From NCBI GenBank assembly GCA_963748985.1, contig CAVVKQ010000025.1, forward strand, positions 1 to 64,000: DNA of 64,000 bases, written 5' to 3'. The stretch comes from RPQJ01 sp963748985 (GTDB lineage: Bacteria > Pseudomonadota > Gammaproteobacteria > Steroidobacterales > Steroidobacteraceae). Under the pieces are notes generated by a model. It ran no database searches, was not told the origin of the DNA, and worked only from the letters and a program-made list of their open reading frames with translations. Below are positions 18,430 through 28,533 of the stretch, piece after piece (position 1 is the stretch's first letter; each line of letters begins with the position of its first letter). Position numbers and translations under genes: made by a program.

Positions 18430-20274
18430 ATGACCTTTACCCGCACCGGCGGCATCGCCCCGCGTTCCCTGCCCCGCCAGCTGCGCAGCCGCCTTGCTGC
18501 GGGCGTCGCCATCGCGCTCTGCACGCTCGCGCCGCTCGGCGTCGCCTCGGCCGAGACCGCCGACGAGTTCGTCGCGCGACTCAACAAGGAGTTCGCGGAC
18601 ATCGGTCTCGAGCTGAATGCAGCTGGCTGGACACAGGCGACGTACATCACGGTCGACACACAGCTGTTGACCGCTCGTGCCAATGAGCGCTTCCTGGCCG
18701 CCTTCAGCAAGGCTGTCGAGGAGTCGAAGCAGTTCGACGGCAAGCCGATGAGCGCCGCATCGCGCCGCGCCATCGACCTGTTGCGGCAGGGCGTATCCGC
18801 GCCGGCACCGGACGATCCCGCGAAGCGCGCTGAACTGGCCACGCTGCTCGCCGGAATGGATGCGAAGTACGGCTCAGCGAAGTACTGCAAGGCCGGCGCG
18901 AAGGAATGCCGCGACGAGGTGCAGCTCAAGGCGGTACTCGAGAAGAGTCGCGACTACGACGAGCTGCTCGACGCGTGGAAGGGCTGGCACGACCAGGCCC
19001 GCGCACTGCGCGCCGATTACACGCGGTTCACCGAACTGGCGAACGAGGGGTCACGGACCCTGGGTTACAAGGACCTCGGCGCGATGTGGCGCTCTGGCTA
19101 CGACATGCCGGCCGACGATTTCACGAAGGAAGCCGCGCGTCTCTACCGGCAGGTCGAGCCGCTCTACAAGGACCTGCAGTGCTACGCGCGCGGGAAACTC
19201 GCGGCGAAGTACGGCGAGGACAAGGTGCCGGCGGGCAAGCCGATTCCGGCGCACCTGTTCGGCAACATGTGGGCCCAGCAATGGGACGCTGCCTACGACA
19301 TTTTCGAACCCTACCCCGGTGTCAGCCAGCTCGACGTCGACGCCGCGCTCGTCGCGCAGAACTACGACCCGGTCCGCATGGCCAAGTCGGCTGAGGCGTT
19401 CTACCAGTCGATCGCCTTCCCCGCCTTGCCGGCGACGTTCTGGGAGCGCTCGATGCTGGCACAGCCGCGTGATCGCGACGTGCAATGCCACGCCAGCGCC
19501 TGGCACATGGACGGCAAGGACGATGTGCGCATCAAGATGTGCATCCGGCCGACCGCCGAGGAACTGCGCACGATCTACCACGAGTTGGGGCACATCTATT
19601 ACTACGTCTGGTACAAGGACCAGCCGTTCATGTTCCAGAACGGCGCGCACGACGGCTTCCACGAGGCCATCGGCGACACGATCACGCTGTCGATGACGCC
19701 CGCGTACCTCGCGCAGATCGGTCTCGTGCCCGAAGCGAAAGCGAGCAAGGAAGCAGTCATCAACCAGCAGATGAAGATGGCCCTGGAGAAGATCGCGTTC
19801 CTGCCGTTCGGCAAGATGATCGACGAATGGCGCTGGCAGGTGTTCTCGGGGCAGGTGACGCCCGCGAACTACAATGCCGCGTGGTGGGCGCTGCGTGAGA
19901 AGTACCAGGGCATCCGCCCGCCGGTCGAGCGCACCGAGGCCGATTTCGATCCGGGCGCGAAGTACCACATTCCGGGCAACACGCCGTACACGCGGTACTT
20001 CCTCTCGTTCATCATGCAGTTCCAGTTCCAGAAGGCGCTGTGCGAAGCGGCCGGGTTCAAGGGCCCGCTGTCGGAATGCTCGATCTTCGGCAACGAGGAA
20101 GCGGGCAGGAAGTTCGGCGCGATGCTCGCGAAGGGCGCCAGCCAGCCGTGGCAGGACACGCTCTACGAGCTGACCGGCACGCGGCAGATGGACGGCTCGG
20201 CGATCATCGAATACTTCAAGCCGTTGCAGGACTGGCTCAGGGAACAGAACAAGGGCGAAACCTGCGGCTGGTGA
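18430..20274 (+). CDS. Peptidyl-dipeptidase A, M2 (angiotensin-converting-enzyme-like) family
   Basis: Zinc metallopeptidase that removes C-terminal dipeptides. 614 residues from ATG 18430 with a signal peptide ending ...GVASA, so it is periplasmic or secreted. The zinc site is complete: HELGH at residues 384-388 and the third ligand E412 in GFHEAIGD, the same spacing as in ACE. The conserved C-terminal region QFQFQKALCEAAG is present. Products of this enzyme are dipeptides, the substrates of POT transporters upstream. Confidence 0.95.
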   Translation: MTFTRTGGIAPRSLPRQLRSRLAAGVAIALCTLAPLGVASAETADEFVARLNKEFADIGLELNAAGWTQATYITVDTQLLTARANERFLAAFSKAVEESKQFDGKPMSAASRRAIDLLRQGVSAPAPDDPAKRAELATLLAGMDAKYGSAKYCKAGAKECRDEVQLKAVLEKSRDYDELLDAWKGWHDQARALRADYTRFTELANEGSRTLGYKDLGAMWRSGYDMPADDFTKEAARLYRQVEPLYKDLQCYARGKLAAKYGEDKVPAGKPIPAHLFGNMWAQQWDAAYDIFEPYPGVSQLDVDAALVAQNYDPVRMAKSAEAFYQSIAFPALPATFWERSMLAQPRDRDVQCHASAWHMDGKDDVRIKMCIRPTAEELRTIYHELGHIYYYVWYKDQPFMFQNGAHDGFHEAIGDTITLSMTPAYLAQIGLVPEAKASKEAVINQQMKMALEKIAFLPFGKMIDEWRWQVFSGQVTPANYNAAWWALREKYQGIRPPVERTEADFDPGAKYHIPGNTPYTRYFLSFIMQFQFQKALCEAAGFKGPLSECSIFGNEEAGRKFGAMLAKGASQPWQDTLYELTGTRQMDGSAIIEYFKPLQDWLREQNKGETCGW

Positions 20275-20286
20275 GCGCCCTGGTGC

Positions 20287-20454
20287 TCAATCGACGGCGC
20301 GTTCGGCAACCACGCAATTGCGGCCGAGTTGCTTGGCCCGGTACAGGCGGGCATCCGCAAGCCTGAGCAGGGCGGGCACACCCGGCGCCTCGCGGTGGAC
20401 CGCGAGACCGACGCTCATCGTCACGCCCAAGCCGGGCGAGATTGCCGGCCTGGT
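20287..20454 (-). pseudogene. C-terminal remnant of a GGDEF (diguanylate cyclase) gene
   Basis: On the minus strand, about 55 codons ending at 20287 read PGLGVTMSVGLAVHRE...ADARLYRAKQLGRNCVV, which is the last part of a GGDEF domain (xxSxGVA, then ADxALYxAKxxGRN). Upstream (higher coordinates) the frame has no GGDEF core and runs into tonB antisense, so only the tail survives. It fills most of the 333-bp gap between the M2 peptidase and tonB. Confidence 0.75.
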
Positions 20455-20607
20455 GCGGCCGGGCGACGCCACGGGCATTCGGCAAGCCGTCTTCCAACTA
20501 GGCATTTTCGCTGAGTCTTCGGCGCCGCGAGAGTGGTTGACTTCCAGTACATTGGCTCGACACCACGACGAGCGAAACAGCGGGACGCGGCAAGTCCCAG
20601 GCGGCGG

Positions 20608-21315
20608 ATGCGCATCGACCGATACGTTCACGACGAACGCCTGACGTGGGGCGCCGCGTCCGTATTGCTTGTCGTCACTGCATTGCACGCCGCCGGCATC
20701 GGCCGGCTCCTGCTTGCCCAACTCGAGCCCCAGCAGGACGAGCTGCCACCACCCGTCTTCCAGGTGAGCCTGCTCAAGCTGCCACCGCCACGCCTGCCAC
20801 CCGAAGTGCAGCAGGCACCGGACACCGTGACCGACGCGGTCAAACAGCAGCGACCCAAGGTGACGCGCCCGGTGCCAATCCTCGTGGATACGCCCACCAC
20901 GGACCCGGTCCCGCCCGACACGCAGGTCAAGCGCTACGAACTGGGCGACGAACTGCTGCCCGGTGAGCCCGGTCCGCCGATGCCCGAGGGAACCGTCGAC
21001 GGCGACCCGACCGCATCCGCCCCGGTCGAACAGACCCCCGTTCACTGGAAGATGAAGCTGCTCGACATGAAGCCGCCGATCTACCCGCCACGCTGCCTGC
21101 GCTTAGGGATCGAGGGCACCGTGCGCCTGCGGGTGCTCGTCGGTGAGGACGGGCGGCCCCAGGACGCGGCAGTTCGCACCAGCAGCGGCGACGCGGGCCT
21201 CGACCAGGCGGCGCTCGATGCCGTGCGCGATTGGCGGTTCGAGCCGGCCAGGCGCGACGGCGTGCCAATGCGCGCCTGGTGCATCGTCCCCATCACGTTC
21301 TCGTTGGCAGACTGA
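20608..21315 (+). CDS. tonB: Energy transducer TonB
   Basis: Periplasm-spanning protein that couples the ExbB-ExbD motor to outer-membrane receptors. About 235 residues: basic N-terminus, a membrane helix (WGAASVLLVVTALHAAGIGRLLL), a long proline-rich region and a C-terminal TonB_C domain (PPIYPPRCLRLGIEGTVRLRVLV...ALDAVRDWRFEPARRDG). ATG 20608 is preferred over the in-frame GTG/ATG region at 20533, which adds an unrelated basic extension. exbB starts 15 bp downstream. Confidence 0.9.
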   Translation: MRIDRYVHDERLTWGAASVLLVVTALHAAGIGRLLLAQLEPQQDELPPPVFQVSLLKLPPPRLPPEVQQAPDTVTDAVKQQRPKVTRPVPILVDTPTTDPVPPDTQVKRYELGDELLPGEPGPPMPEGTVDGDPTASAPVEQTPVHWKMKLLDMKPPIYPPRCLRLGIEGTVRLRVLVGEDGRPQDAAVRTSSGDAGLDQAALDAVRDWRFEPARRDGVPMRAWCIVPITFSLAD

Positions 21316-21330
21316 ACACAGGATCCAGCC

Positions 21331-22074
21331 ATGCGTCCCACCGAAGCCCTGACCACGATGAGTTTCGCCAACTTCCTGCAGCAGACGGACGCCGTCGGGC
21401 TGTTCGTCTTCGGGTTGCTGGTCGTGATGTCGATCGTCTCGTGGTATTTCATCGTCCTGAAGGCCGCACGGGTCATCCGGATTCGCACGCGGTCGCACCA
21501 CGTCGTGACGACGTTCTGGAAGACGCCGACGGACCAGGCTCTCGGTTACCTCGAGCAGCAGCCCGACTGGGAGCCGTTCTCCAAGATTGCGCTCGACGGC
21601 GAATTCTCCATGGAGCATCACGATCGCCTCACCGAAGAGCGCGTTGCGGGCACGCTGCACCGGGCCGAGTTCCTCGACCGTTCGTTGCGCTCCTCGATCA
21701 ACCGCGAGACGGAGCGCCTGGAGACGGGTCTCACGTTCCTTGCGACCGTCGGCAGCACGGCCCCGTTCATCGGCCTGTTCGGCACGGTATGGGGAATCTT
21801 CCACGCGCTGGTGCGCATCGGCGCGTCCGGCGAGACCTCGCTTGACCAGGTGGCGGGACCCGTGGGCGAAGCGCTGATCATGACTGCGCTCGGCCTCGCC
21901 GTCGCGGTGCCGGCAGTACTCGGCTACAACCTGGTGGTGCGCAACAACCGCGTGATCATCGCGAGCTTCCACGCGTTCGCCGAGGACCTGCTCGCCTACC
22001 TCACGACCGGCGCGCGCGTGCCCTCCTCCATGGACCATCATCGCGCTCATCGCCTGCAGCAACAGGCGACCTGA
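21331..22074 (+). CDS. exbB: ExbB/TolQ/MotA-family proton channel protein
   Basis: Inner-membrane stator subunit that uses the proton gradient to energise TonB. 247 residues with three membrane helices: VGLFVFGLLVVMSIVSWYFIV, then the conserved pair starting GLTFLATVGSTAPFIGLFGTVWGI and GEALIMTALGLAVAVPAVLGYN. An AGGA lies 8 bp before ATG 21331; an internal ATG at 21358 is an alternative. Lies between tonB and exbD in the usual order. Confidence 0.94.
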   Translation: MRPTEALTTMSFANFLQQTDAVGLFVFGLLVVMSIVSWYFIVLKAARVIRIRTRSHHVVTTFWKTPTDQALGYLEQQPDWEPFSKIALDGEFSMEHHDRLTEERVAGTLHRAEFLDRSLRSSINRETERLETGLTFLATVGSTAPFIGLFGTVWGIFHALVRIGASGETSLDQVAGPVGEALIMTALGLAVAVPAVLGYNLVVRNNRVIIASFHAFAEDLLAYLTTGARVPSSMDHHRAHRLQQQAT

Positions 22075-22096
22075 CGCTCACCTACGGGAGACGGCC

Positions 22097-22537
22097 ATGG
22101 CATTCAGTGGACTTGGTGGCGGCGGTGGCACCCCACACTCGGCCCCGATGGCCGAGATCAACATGATTCCGCTCGTCGACGTCATGCTGGTGCTGTTGAT
22201 CATCTTCATGATCACCGCGCCCCTGATCGCCCACAAGATCAAGATCGACCTGCCGCAGGCGTCGACCGTCCTGCTCGAGGAAAAACCGGACACCATCGTC
22301 ATCGCACTCATGGGCGACGGCAAGATGTTCCTGAACGACGTGCCGATCGATCGCCTGGAGCTGGTCGAGCGTCTCGCTGCCGAAGCGCAGCGCAAGCCGC
22401 AGCCGGAACTGCACCTGCACGTCGACCGCACGCTGCAGTTCCAGTCGCTCGCCACGGTCATGGCCGACGCGCAGAACGCGGGCATGGTCAAGGTCGGCAT
22501 CGCGACGGATCCGATCAAGGGCAAAGAGGGCGGCTGA
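22097..22537 (+). CDS. exbD: Biopolymer transport protein ExbD
   Basis: Second stator subunit of the TonB motor. 146 residues: short cytoplasmic N-terminus, one membrane helix with the essential aspartate (NMIPLVDVMLVLLIIFMITAP) and a periplasmic domain. Starts 22 bp after exbB with GGGAG upstream. Confidence 0.95.
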   Translation: MAFSGLGGGGGTPHSAPMAEINMIPLVDVMLVLLIIFMITAPLIAHKIKIDLPQASTVLLEEKPDTIVIALMGDGKMFLNDVPIDRLELVERLAAEAQRKPQPELHLHVDRTLQFQSLATVMADAQNAGMVKVGIATDPIKGKEGG

Positions 22538-22557
22538 CGGCCGGCGAGGAGTGACCG

Positions 22558-23130
22558 ATGGCGCTCACCGTGACGCTCGAGTTCTCGGAGGAGGAGCTCG
22601 ACTACTTCCGCTCACTGATGCATCGCGCGCGGAATCGGAACGAACAGCGTCCGCCGCACGGGATCGCCGCGGCTGCCATGGCTGCAGTGGAGCGCTTGCG
22701 CTCGACGGCCCGTTCCCCCTTCATCCGGCGCCGTATCGACCGCGTCGCGCGCCTGGTGGCCATGCTGGACGATCCGGAGTGGCAGTTGCCCGAGCTCGAG
22801 CGCAGCCGCGTACTGGACGGCCTCGCCTACGTCGCCGACGTCGAGGACCTCGTTCCCGACAATGTGCCGGTGCTTGGCCTCGTGGACGACGCGATCATGC
22901 TGGAACTGCTGCTGCGCGAACTGCAGCACGAACTCGACGCCTACGAGGAGTTCGACCAGTACCGTCGCGACGAAACCGCGCGGCGCGACAAACCCGGCGT
23001 GCATCGCCCGGTATCGCGTGAGGACTGGCTCGCAGCGCGGCGCGAGGCGCTGCACGCCAGGATCCGGGAGCGGCGCGATCGCGACCTCGCGCGGGACGGC
23101 GAAACGTACCGATTGATCACGCGCTTCTAG
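22558..23130 (+). CDS. DUF1232 (YkvA-like) protein
   Basis: 190 residues with a DUF1232 core at about 85-125 (VLDGLAYVADVEDLVPDNVPVLGLVDDAIML), flanked by charged, helical, arginine-rich segments. The function of YkvA-type proteins is not known; the core is short and amphipathic and may contact membranes. GAGGAG precedes ATG 22558, 21 bp after exbD, so it is likely cotranscribed with the TonB motor. I know of no established link to TonB. Confidence 0.8.
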   Translation: MALTVTLEFSEEELDYFRSLMHRARNRNEQRPPHGIAAAAMAAVERLRSTARSPFIRRRIDRVARLVAMLDDPEWQLPELERSRVLDGLAYVADVEDLVPDNVPVLGLVDDAIMLELLLRELQHELDAYEEFDQYRRDETARRDKPGVHRPVSREDWLAARREALHARIRERRDRDLARDGETYRLITRF

Positions 23131-23145
23131 CAGCAGGCACCATCG

Positions 23146-24786
<1,641 letters not shown>

Positions 24787-24833
24787 CTGGACGATCACTG
24801 CCGGGTAAGAACCACGTGAGTGGCAAGTGGCGA

Positions 24834-25070
24834 GCTTGCGTGCCGGGTGCAGGCGTAGCCCAGGGCAGGAAGGTTGACTCCTGCAAAGAGTCTATCACAG
24901 CGCCAAGCAAGACGGCGCAATGGCATTGTGCATCTCGCGTTCAGGCGTCGGCTTGCGTGCCGGGTGCAGGCGTAGCCCAGGGCAGGAAGGTTGACTCCTG
25001 CAAAGAGTCTTTCACCAGCGCCAAGCAGGACTGGCGCAATGGCGATGTGCATCTCGTCAATCAGGCGTTG
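24834..25070 (-). repeat. 117-bp tandem duplication in the 3' part of the decayed gene
   Basis: 24834-24950 and 24951-about 25070 are tandem copies. Their first 60 bp are identical and the rest is similar with small indels. Both encode LFAGVNLPALGYACTRHAS on the minus strand, so the C-terminal segment of the reductase-like protein occurs twice. Confidence 0.92.
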
Positions 25071-25167
25071 GCGAAGATACTGTTGAATGACGTTGACGCC
25101 GCCACCAAGACGAACATCCTTGCCCCGGGCCGCTTCGCGAGCTTGCGCCAGCGCGGCGGCAATACGT

Positions 25168-25550
25168 GTTAGACAGGATCCTGCCGTCAACCGAAGTCTC
25201 ATCGGCGGTCCGCGAAGGTCGAATTCCTGCCTTCCATGACCAGTTCGGGGCGCGTGCGGCAAAGTCCTCGTCCAGGATCGCTGGTCCGCCATGCTACCGA
25301 GCGGATTCTTCTGAATCGTCCGTGTGGACATGGTCAGCACGAACCGACCGGGACGTGATAGACAGGATTCTCGCCCCACCAACCCCGCCAGCTCTCATCG
25401 GGCCAGGGTCCGCGAACCGGCCCGAACATGTTCCTGCCGAGAATCCAGGCCCCGATGTTCTGAAAGCCTCGAGCGGCAAAGTCCTCATCCAGGCCCGCTC
25501 CTCCGCCATCGCTACCAAACAGGTTCTTCTGAAACGTCCGTCGTGGACAT
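25168..25550 (-). repeat. Diverged duplication of the middle of the decayed gene
   Basis: Blocks at 25168-25340 match blocks at 25358-25550 in the same order: GACAGGATcCT/GACAGGATtCT, CTCATCGG...GTCCGCGAA, GGCAAAGTCCTC.TCCAGG, TTCTTCTGAA.CGTCCG and GTGGACATGG. The lower-coordinate copy has several deletions and is the more decayed. Confidence 0.75.
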
Positions 25551-25730
25551 GGCCCAGCCATGAAGCGCGGTACCGCCCGACGCCGAGTGGGTTGTCGATG
25601 TCCTGGTCCGGGCCAGCGCCGAAGCCGTCGAGTGAAATGGTAAAGCTTTCTACACGAAGCCTAGGACATGGTGTTTCCCGGGCGTCAGACACACTGATCG
25701 GAATAGACCATCGACCTGTTGTGCGGTCAA

Positions 25731-26465
25731 TCATGGGCGGTGTGCGCTCGAGCCCGGCTGGATTCGCTCCCGCTCAACCTCCTCCGCCACGATGCCCAGT
25801 ACGCGCGGTGCGAAGACCAGGCCGACGTGCGTCTCGTTGACTTCGATGTGACGCACGTTCGGCGACCATCGGTCGACACAGGCTCGCCACGCCACGATTC
25901 CGTCGCGCCTGGAGTAAATCGCGGTGACGGGCACACGCAACGGTGTCGCATACCGGTCTTTGATGGCCCGTTCGATCGCGTTGAGGTCGTGCCCCTGCGA
26001 CCGATACCGTTCAGCCGTGGCCGTGTAGCGGGGGCCGCCAATCACGGGACTGCCGAGCGTGACGATGGTGCGCACGTGACCCGGGTGCTCGCGGGCGTAC
26101 TCGCGGGCGATGTAGCCACCCAGGCTCCAGCCCACGAGTACGACAGGTTCGGCGTGCATTGCCATCGACGCCTCGACGACGGGTCTCAGCTGCGCACGCA
26201 GCTTCCTGACGTCACCGGTGTTCACGCCCAGCCCCCAGTCGCGGACGCGATGACCGCGCCGGCGCAGGAACGATTCCATGACGCGCATCGCGCGAGGTCC
26301 TGCGCCGAAACCCGGGAGCAGGATGACCGTGCGCGGCTGTGCAGCGCATCCGGATTTCATGGCCAGCCACGACGGTACCCATCGCAGCACGTCCATGGGC
26401 AGTCGCAGCTCCCGCAGCGCATCGAGCCTGCCGGGTGGAGTGATCGGTTCGTAGTCGATGGTCAT
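25731..26465 (-). CDS. Alpha/beta hydrolase
   Basis: 244-residue alpha/beta-fold hydrolase. The nucleophile elbow is GWSLGG (VVLVGWSLGGYIARE), with a likely acid in YSRRDGIV and the catalytic histidine in VNETHVGLV. The early segment TVILLPGFGAGPRAMRVMESFL fits the oxyanion-hole strand of lipase/PGAP1-like members. No signal peptide is seen. It starts 13 bp after the DUF1615 gene, so the two are probably cotranscribed. Substrate unknown; an esterase or lipase-like role is possible. Confidence 0.85.
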   Translation of the reverse strand: MTIDYEPITPPGRLDALRELRLPMDVLRWVPSWLAMKSGCAAQPRTVILLPGFGAGPRAMRVMESFLRRRGHRVRDWGLGVNTGDVRKLRAQLRPVVEASMAMHAEPVVLVGWSLGGYIAREYAREHPGHVRTIVTLGSPVIGGPRYTATAERYRSQGHDLNAIERAIKDRYATPLRVPVTAIYSRRDGIVAWRACVDRWSPNVRHIEVNETHVGLVFAPRVLGIVAEEVERERIQPGSSAHRP

Positions 26466-26478
26466 CGGGCGGGCTCTC

Positions 26479-27579
26479 TCACTCTGCTCGAGCGAGGCAC
26501 CGCTTGTAGCGGTCGTCGACGCGGTGCGCGAACCAGTCCGTCGTCAGGTTGCGGGAGATCTTCGGACTCTCGAGTGCGATCCGCGGCACCATCGCTCGAG
26601 GCACAGGGCGGCCGGGTGGTACCGAGTCTGCCAGGGCCATCACCCGCAAGTAGAGCGGGGTTCGCTCAAACTCCGCCTCGTCGCCGTGCTGCAGAGATCT
26701 GCGAATCTGCGTATCACTCAGGTCCAATCGTCCGCCGATCGACCGAATCGCCAGCTCCGTAGCGCTCGGTTCATTGCTGCCCTCGATGAGCAGATCCCCG
26801 TCGAGGGCAAGGCGCTTTCCTGACGCTATGTTCACCGCGTTCTGGAAAGCGGCGTTGCGACTCGCAAAGTGACCCGCGTTGTAGTCCGCAAACCTGAAGA
26901 CCATGTCGTCGTACGGCGCTGCGTAGTCGAGCAGATGCGCGATGCCGAAATAGAGCCCGCCGCGCCGCGTGAAGACTTCGGCGCGAATGGTCCCCGGCAT
27001 CGGATAGGGGTATCGCCGGTCTTTCGCCTGTCTTTCCGCAAACGCGATGCTTACCTGCATCGGCCCACCCGTGCGCACGGGATTCAGGTCGCCGAACAGC
27101 CGCTCGGCGAGCGGAACCTCCCGGATGAAGTCCTCGAACAGTTCGCTGAGGTCCTGCTCTGTCCTGGCTCGGTCCAGGCGCTCCCCGTAGCTCAGGCCAT
27201 CCGGGGAACGCAGATCGAGCGCGGCGCTCACCAGGAGTTTGGGGATGTGGTACCGCGCGGCGCGCACGTCGATCTCCCGACGCGCAATGGCGGGAAGGCC
27301 GGGCACCGCGGGGGACACCTGAAAACTCGACTCCTGTTCCGTGACGGCCAGCACGCTGCAGATGTGTTCTGTAGTCGCTGGGACAGCGAGGACTTCCAAC
27401 GCGGCGTAGATGTCGGTCGCCCAGCCCTCGGAGTCCGCGATCGTGGCTGGCATCAGGCCTCGGATCTTCGCGCGCACGGCATCGGGATCGACGGCAGGCG
27501 GGCGCGGCGGACTCGCGCAGCCGGCCAGCAGGGCAGTCGCTGCGACGAGCAGCGCGAAGCGTTGCATTCCCTGCAGCAT
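26479..27579 (-). CDS. DUF1615 family lipoprotein
   Basis: Predicted lipoprotein of about 366 residues: hydrophobic signal MLQGMQRFALLVAATALLAGC with lipobox LAGC, then the DUF1615 body (IRGLMPATIADSEGWATDIYAALEVL, LAVTEQESSFQVSP, FGDLNPVRTGGPMQVSI, FADYNAGHFASRNAAFQ). The GPMQVS and YNAG segments recall lytic-transglycosylase-like folds, but that is only a resemblance. Start 27579 is chosen because GGAG lies 11 bp upstream; the frame is open further up to 27627. Function unknown. Confidence 0.85.
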   Translation of the reverse strand: MLQGMQRFALLVAATALLAGCASPPRPPAVDPDAVRAKIRGLMPATIADSEGWATDIYAALEVLAVPATTEHICSVLAVTEQESSFQVSPAVPGLPAIARREIDVRAARYHIPKLLVSAALDLRSPDGLSYGERLDRARTEQDLSELFEDFIREVPLAERLFGDLNPVRTGGPMQVSIAFAERQAKDRRYPYPMPGTIRAEVFTRRGGLYFGIAHLLDYAAPYDDMVFRFADYNAGHFASRNAAFQNAVNIASGKRLALDGDLLIEGSNEPSATELAIRSIGGRLDLSDTQIRRSLQHGDEAEFERTPLYLRVMALADSVPPGRPVPRAMVPRIALESPKISRNLTTDWFAHRVDDRYKRCLARAE

Positions 27580-27642
27580 TCGATCTGGTTCTCCATCGCT
27601 CCCGTTAGCGCGGAAGTCGGGCTGCATGTCGGTGACGCTGCC

Positions 27643-28425
27643 TCATATTCGCATCAGTTTCGCGTAGATCGGCGCGACCCAGCTGCCCAACAGCCGCACC
27701 GCGTAGTGCGACATCCAGGCGTCGAAACCGACGCGCCAGTGCGCGCGACGCCCGTGCACGGCTTTCCAGACCATTGCCGCGACGTCTTCCGGTTTCGCCT
27801 TGACGCCCATCGTCTCGATCGACGCCGCCTGCCACTGCGCATTGCGCACCATGCCGGTGTCGACGTACGCGACGTAGATGCCGCAGACGTTGATGCCCTG
27901 CGGGCGGTACTCGATGTTGAGCGCCTCGGTGTAGCCGCGCACGAAGAACTTGGTGGCGCTGTAGACCGCGTGATGCGGCGAGCCGTACTCGGCAGAGGTC
28001 GACGCCATGGCGACCATGTGTGCGCCGGGCGCGGCGCGCCTGAGGTGGGGCAGTGCCGCGTCGAACGTGTGCATGACTCCCTTGACGTTGACGTCGACCT
28101 GCAGGTCCTTCTGTGCGGGGGTGATCTGTTCGTCAGGAGCCATGAACAGGACGCCCGCGTTGGCGAAGACGGCGTCAAGCTTGCCACCGCACCGTGCGGC
28201 GAAATCATCGATCGCGAGCGCGACAGCAGCGCGATCCCGCACATCCGCCACGTAAGGCGTGAAGCGCTCGCGCCCGATCGCTGCGGCCAGTGCTTCGACT
28301 GCGGCCGTGCCCAGGTCGCAACCACCGACGTGCCAGCCCCTCGAGGCGAAGAGGCGGGCCGTGGCGGTGCCGATGCCGCCGCCGGCGCCGGTGATGAAAA
28401 TGGATGCGTTCGCGGTTGCGAGAGA
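27643..28425 (-). CDS. Short-chain dehydrogenase/reductase lacking a normal start codon
   Basis: NAD(P)-dependent SDR of about 260 residues. The cofactor motif TGAGGGIGTATA follows a strand SIFI, then NAG (FANAGVLF), the catalytic YSATK (AVYSATKFFVRGYTEAL) and a C-terminal membrane-like patch. The frame is open from 28425 but has no ATG, GTG or TTG before the Rossmann motif; the first ATG in frame is at 28251, which would remove the cofactor site. An ATG at 28429-28427 is one base out of frame, so a one-base indel at about 28402-28426 is likely. Substrate unknown. Confidence 0.82.
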   Translation of the reverse strand, partial: SLATANASIFITGAGGGIGTATARLFASRGWHVGGCDLGTAAVEALAAAIGRERFTPYVADVRDRAAVALAIDDFAARCGGKLDAVFANAGVLFMAPDEQITPAQKDLQVDVNVKGVMHTFDAALPHLRRAAPGAHMVAMASTSAEYGSPHHAVYSATKFFVRGYTEALNIEYRPQGINVCGIYVAYVDTGMVRNAQWQAASIETMGVKAKPEDVAAMVWKAVHGRRAHWRVGFDAWMSHYAVRLLGSWVAPIYAKLMRI

Positions 28426-28533
28426 TCATGATTCACGCTCAGTGGGGTGACGATGCGGCCCGACCCGATCATGGCATTGCTTTTACCGCTGCCGGCCACT
28501 CTAATGCCGCAACTCAACCGGCGGAACACATTC

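Larger units (their letters stand above)
24795..25669 (-). pseudogene. Decayed RibD_C / dihydrofolate-reductase-like protein gene
   Basis: Reading the minus strand with several frame changes gives the parts of a small NADPH-dependent reductase-like protein: LRVESFTISLDGFGAGPDQD (N-terminus), GLDEDFAARGFQNIGAWILGRNMFG and WPDESWRGWWGENPVYHVP (middle), GKDVRLGGGVNVIQQYLRQ and DEMHIAIAPVLLGAGERLF (C-terminal RibD_C signature), ending THVVLTRQ. The ATG at 25669 is out of frame with the body. Two internal segments are duplicated (separate entries). No intact open frame remains, so a working product is very unlikely. It lies downstream of the alpha/beta hydrolase on the same strand. Confidence 0.88.

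Noticed and set aside
26869..28431. 520-codon plus-strand frame across the DUF1615 and SDR genes
   Set aside because: It is antisense to two recognisable proteins and has no domain of its own.
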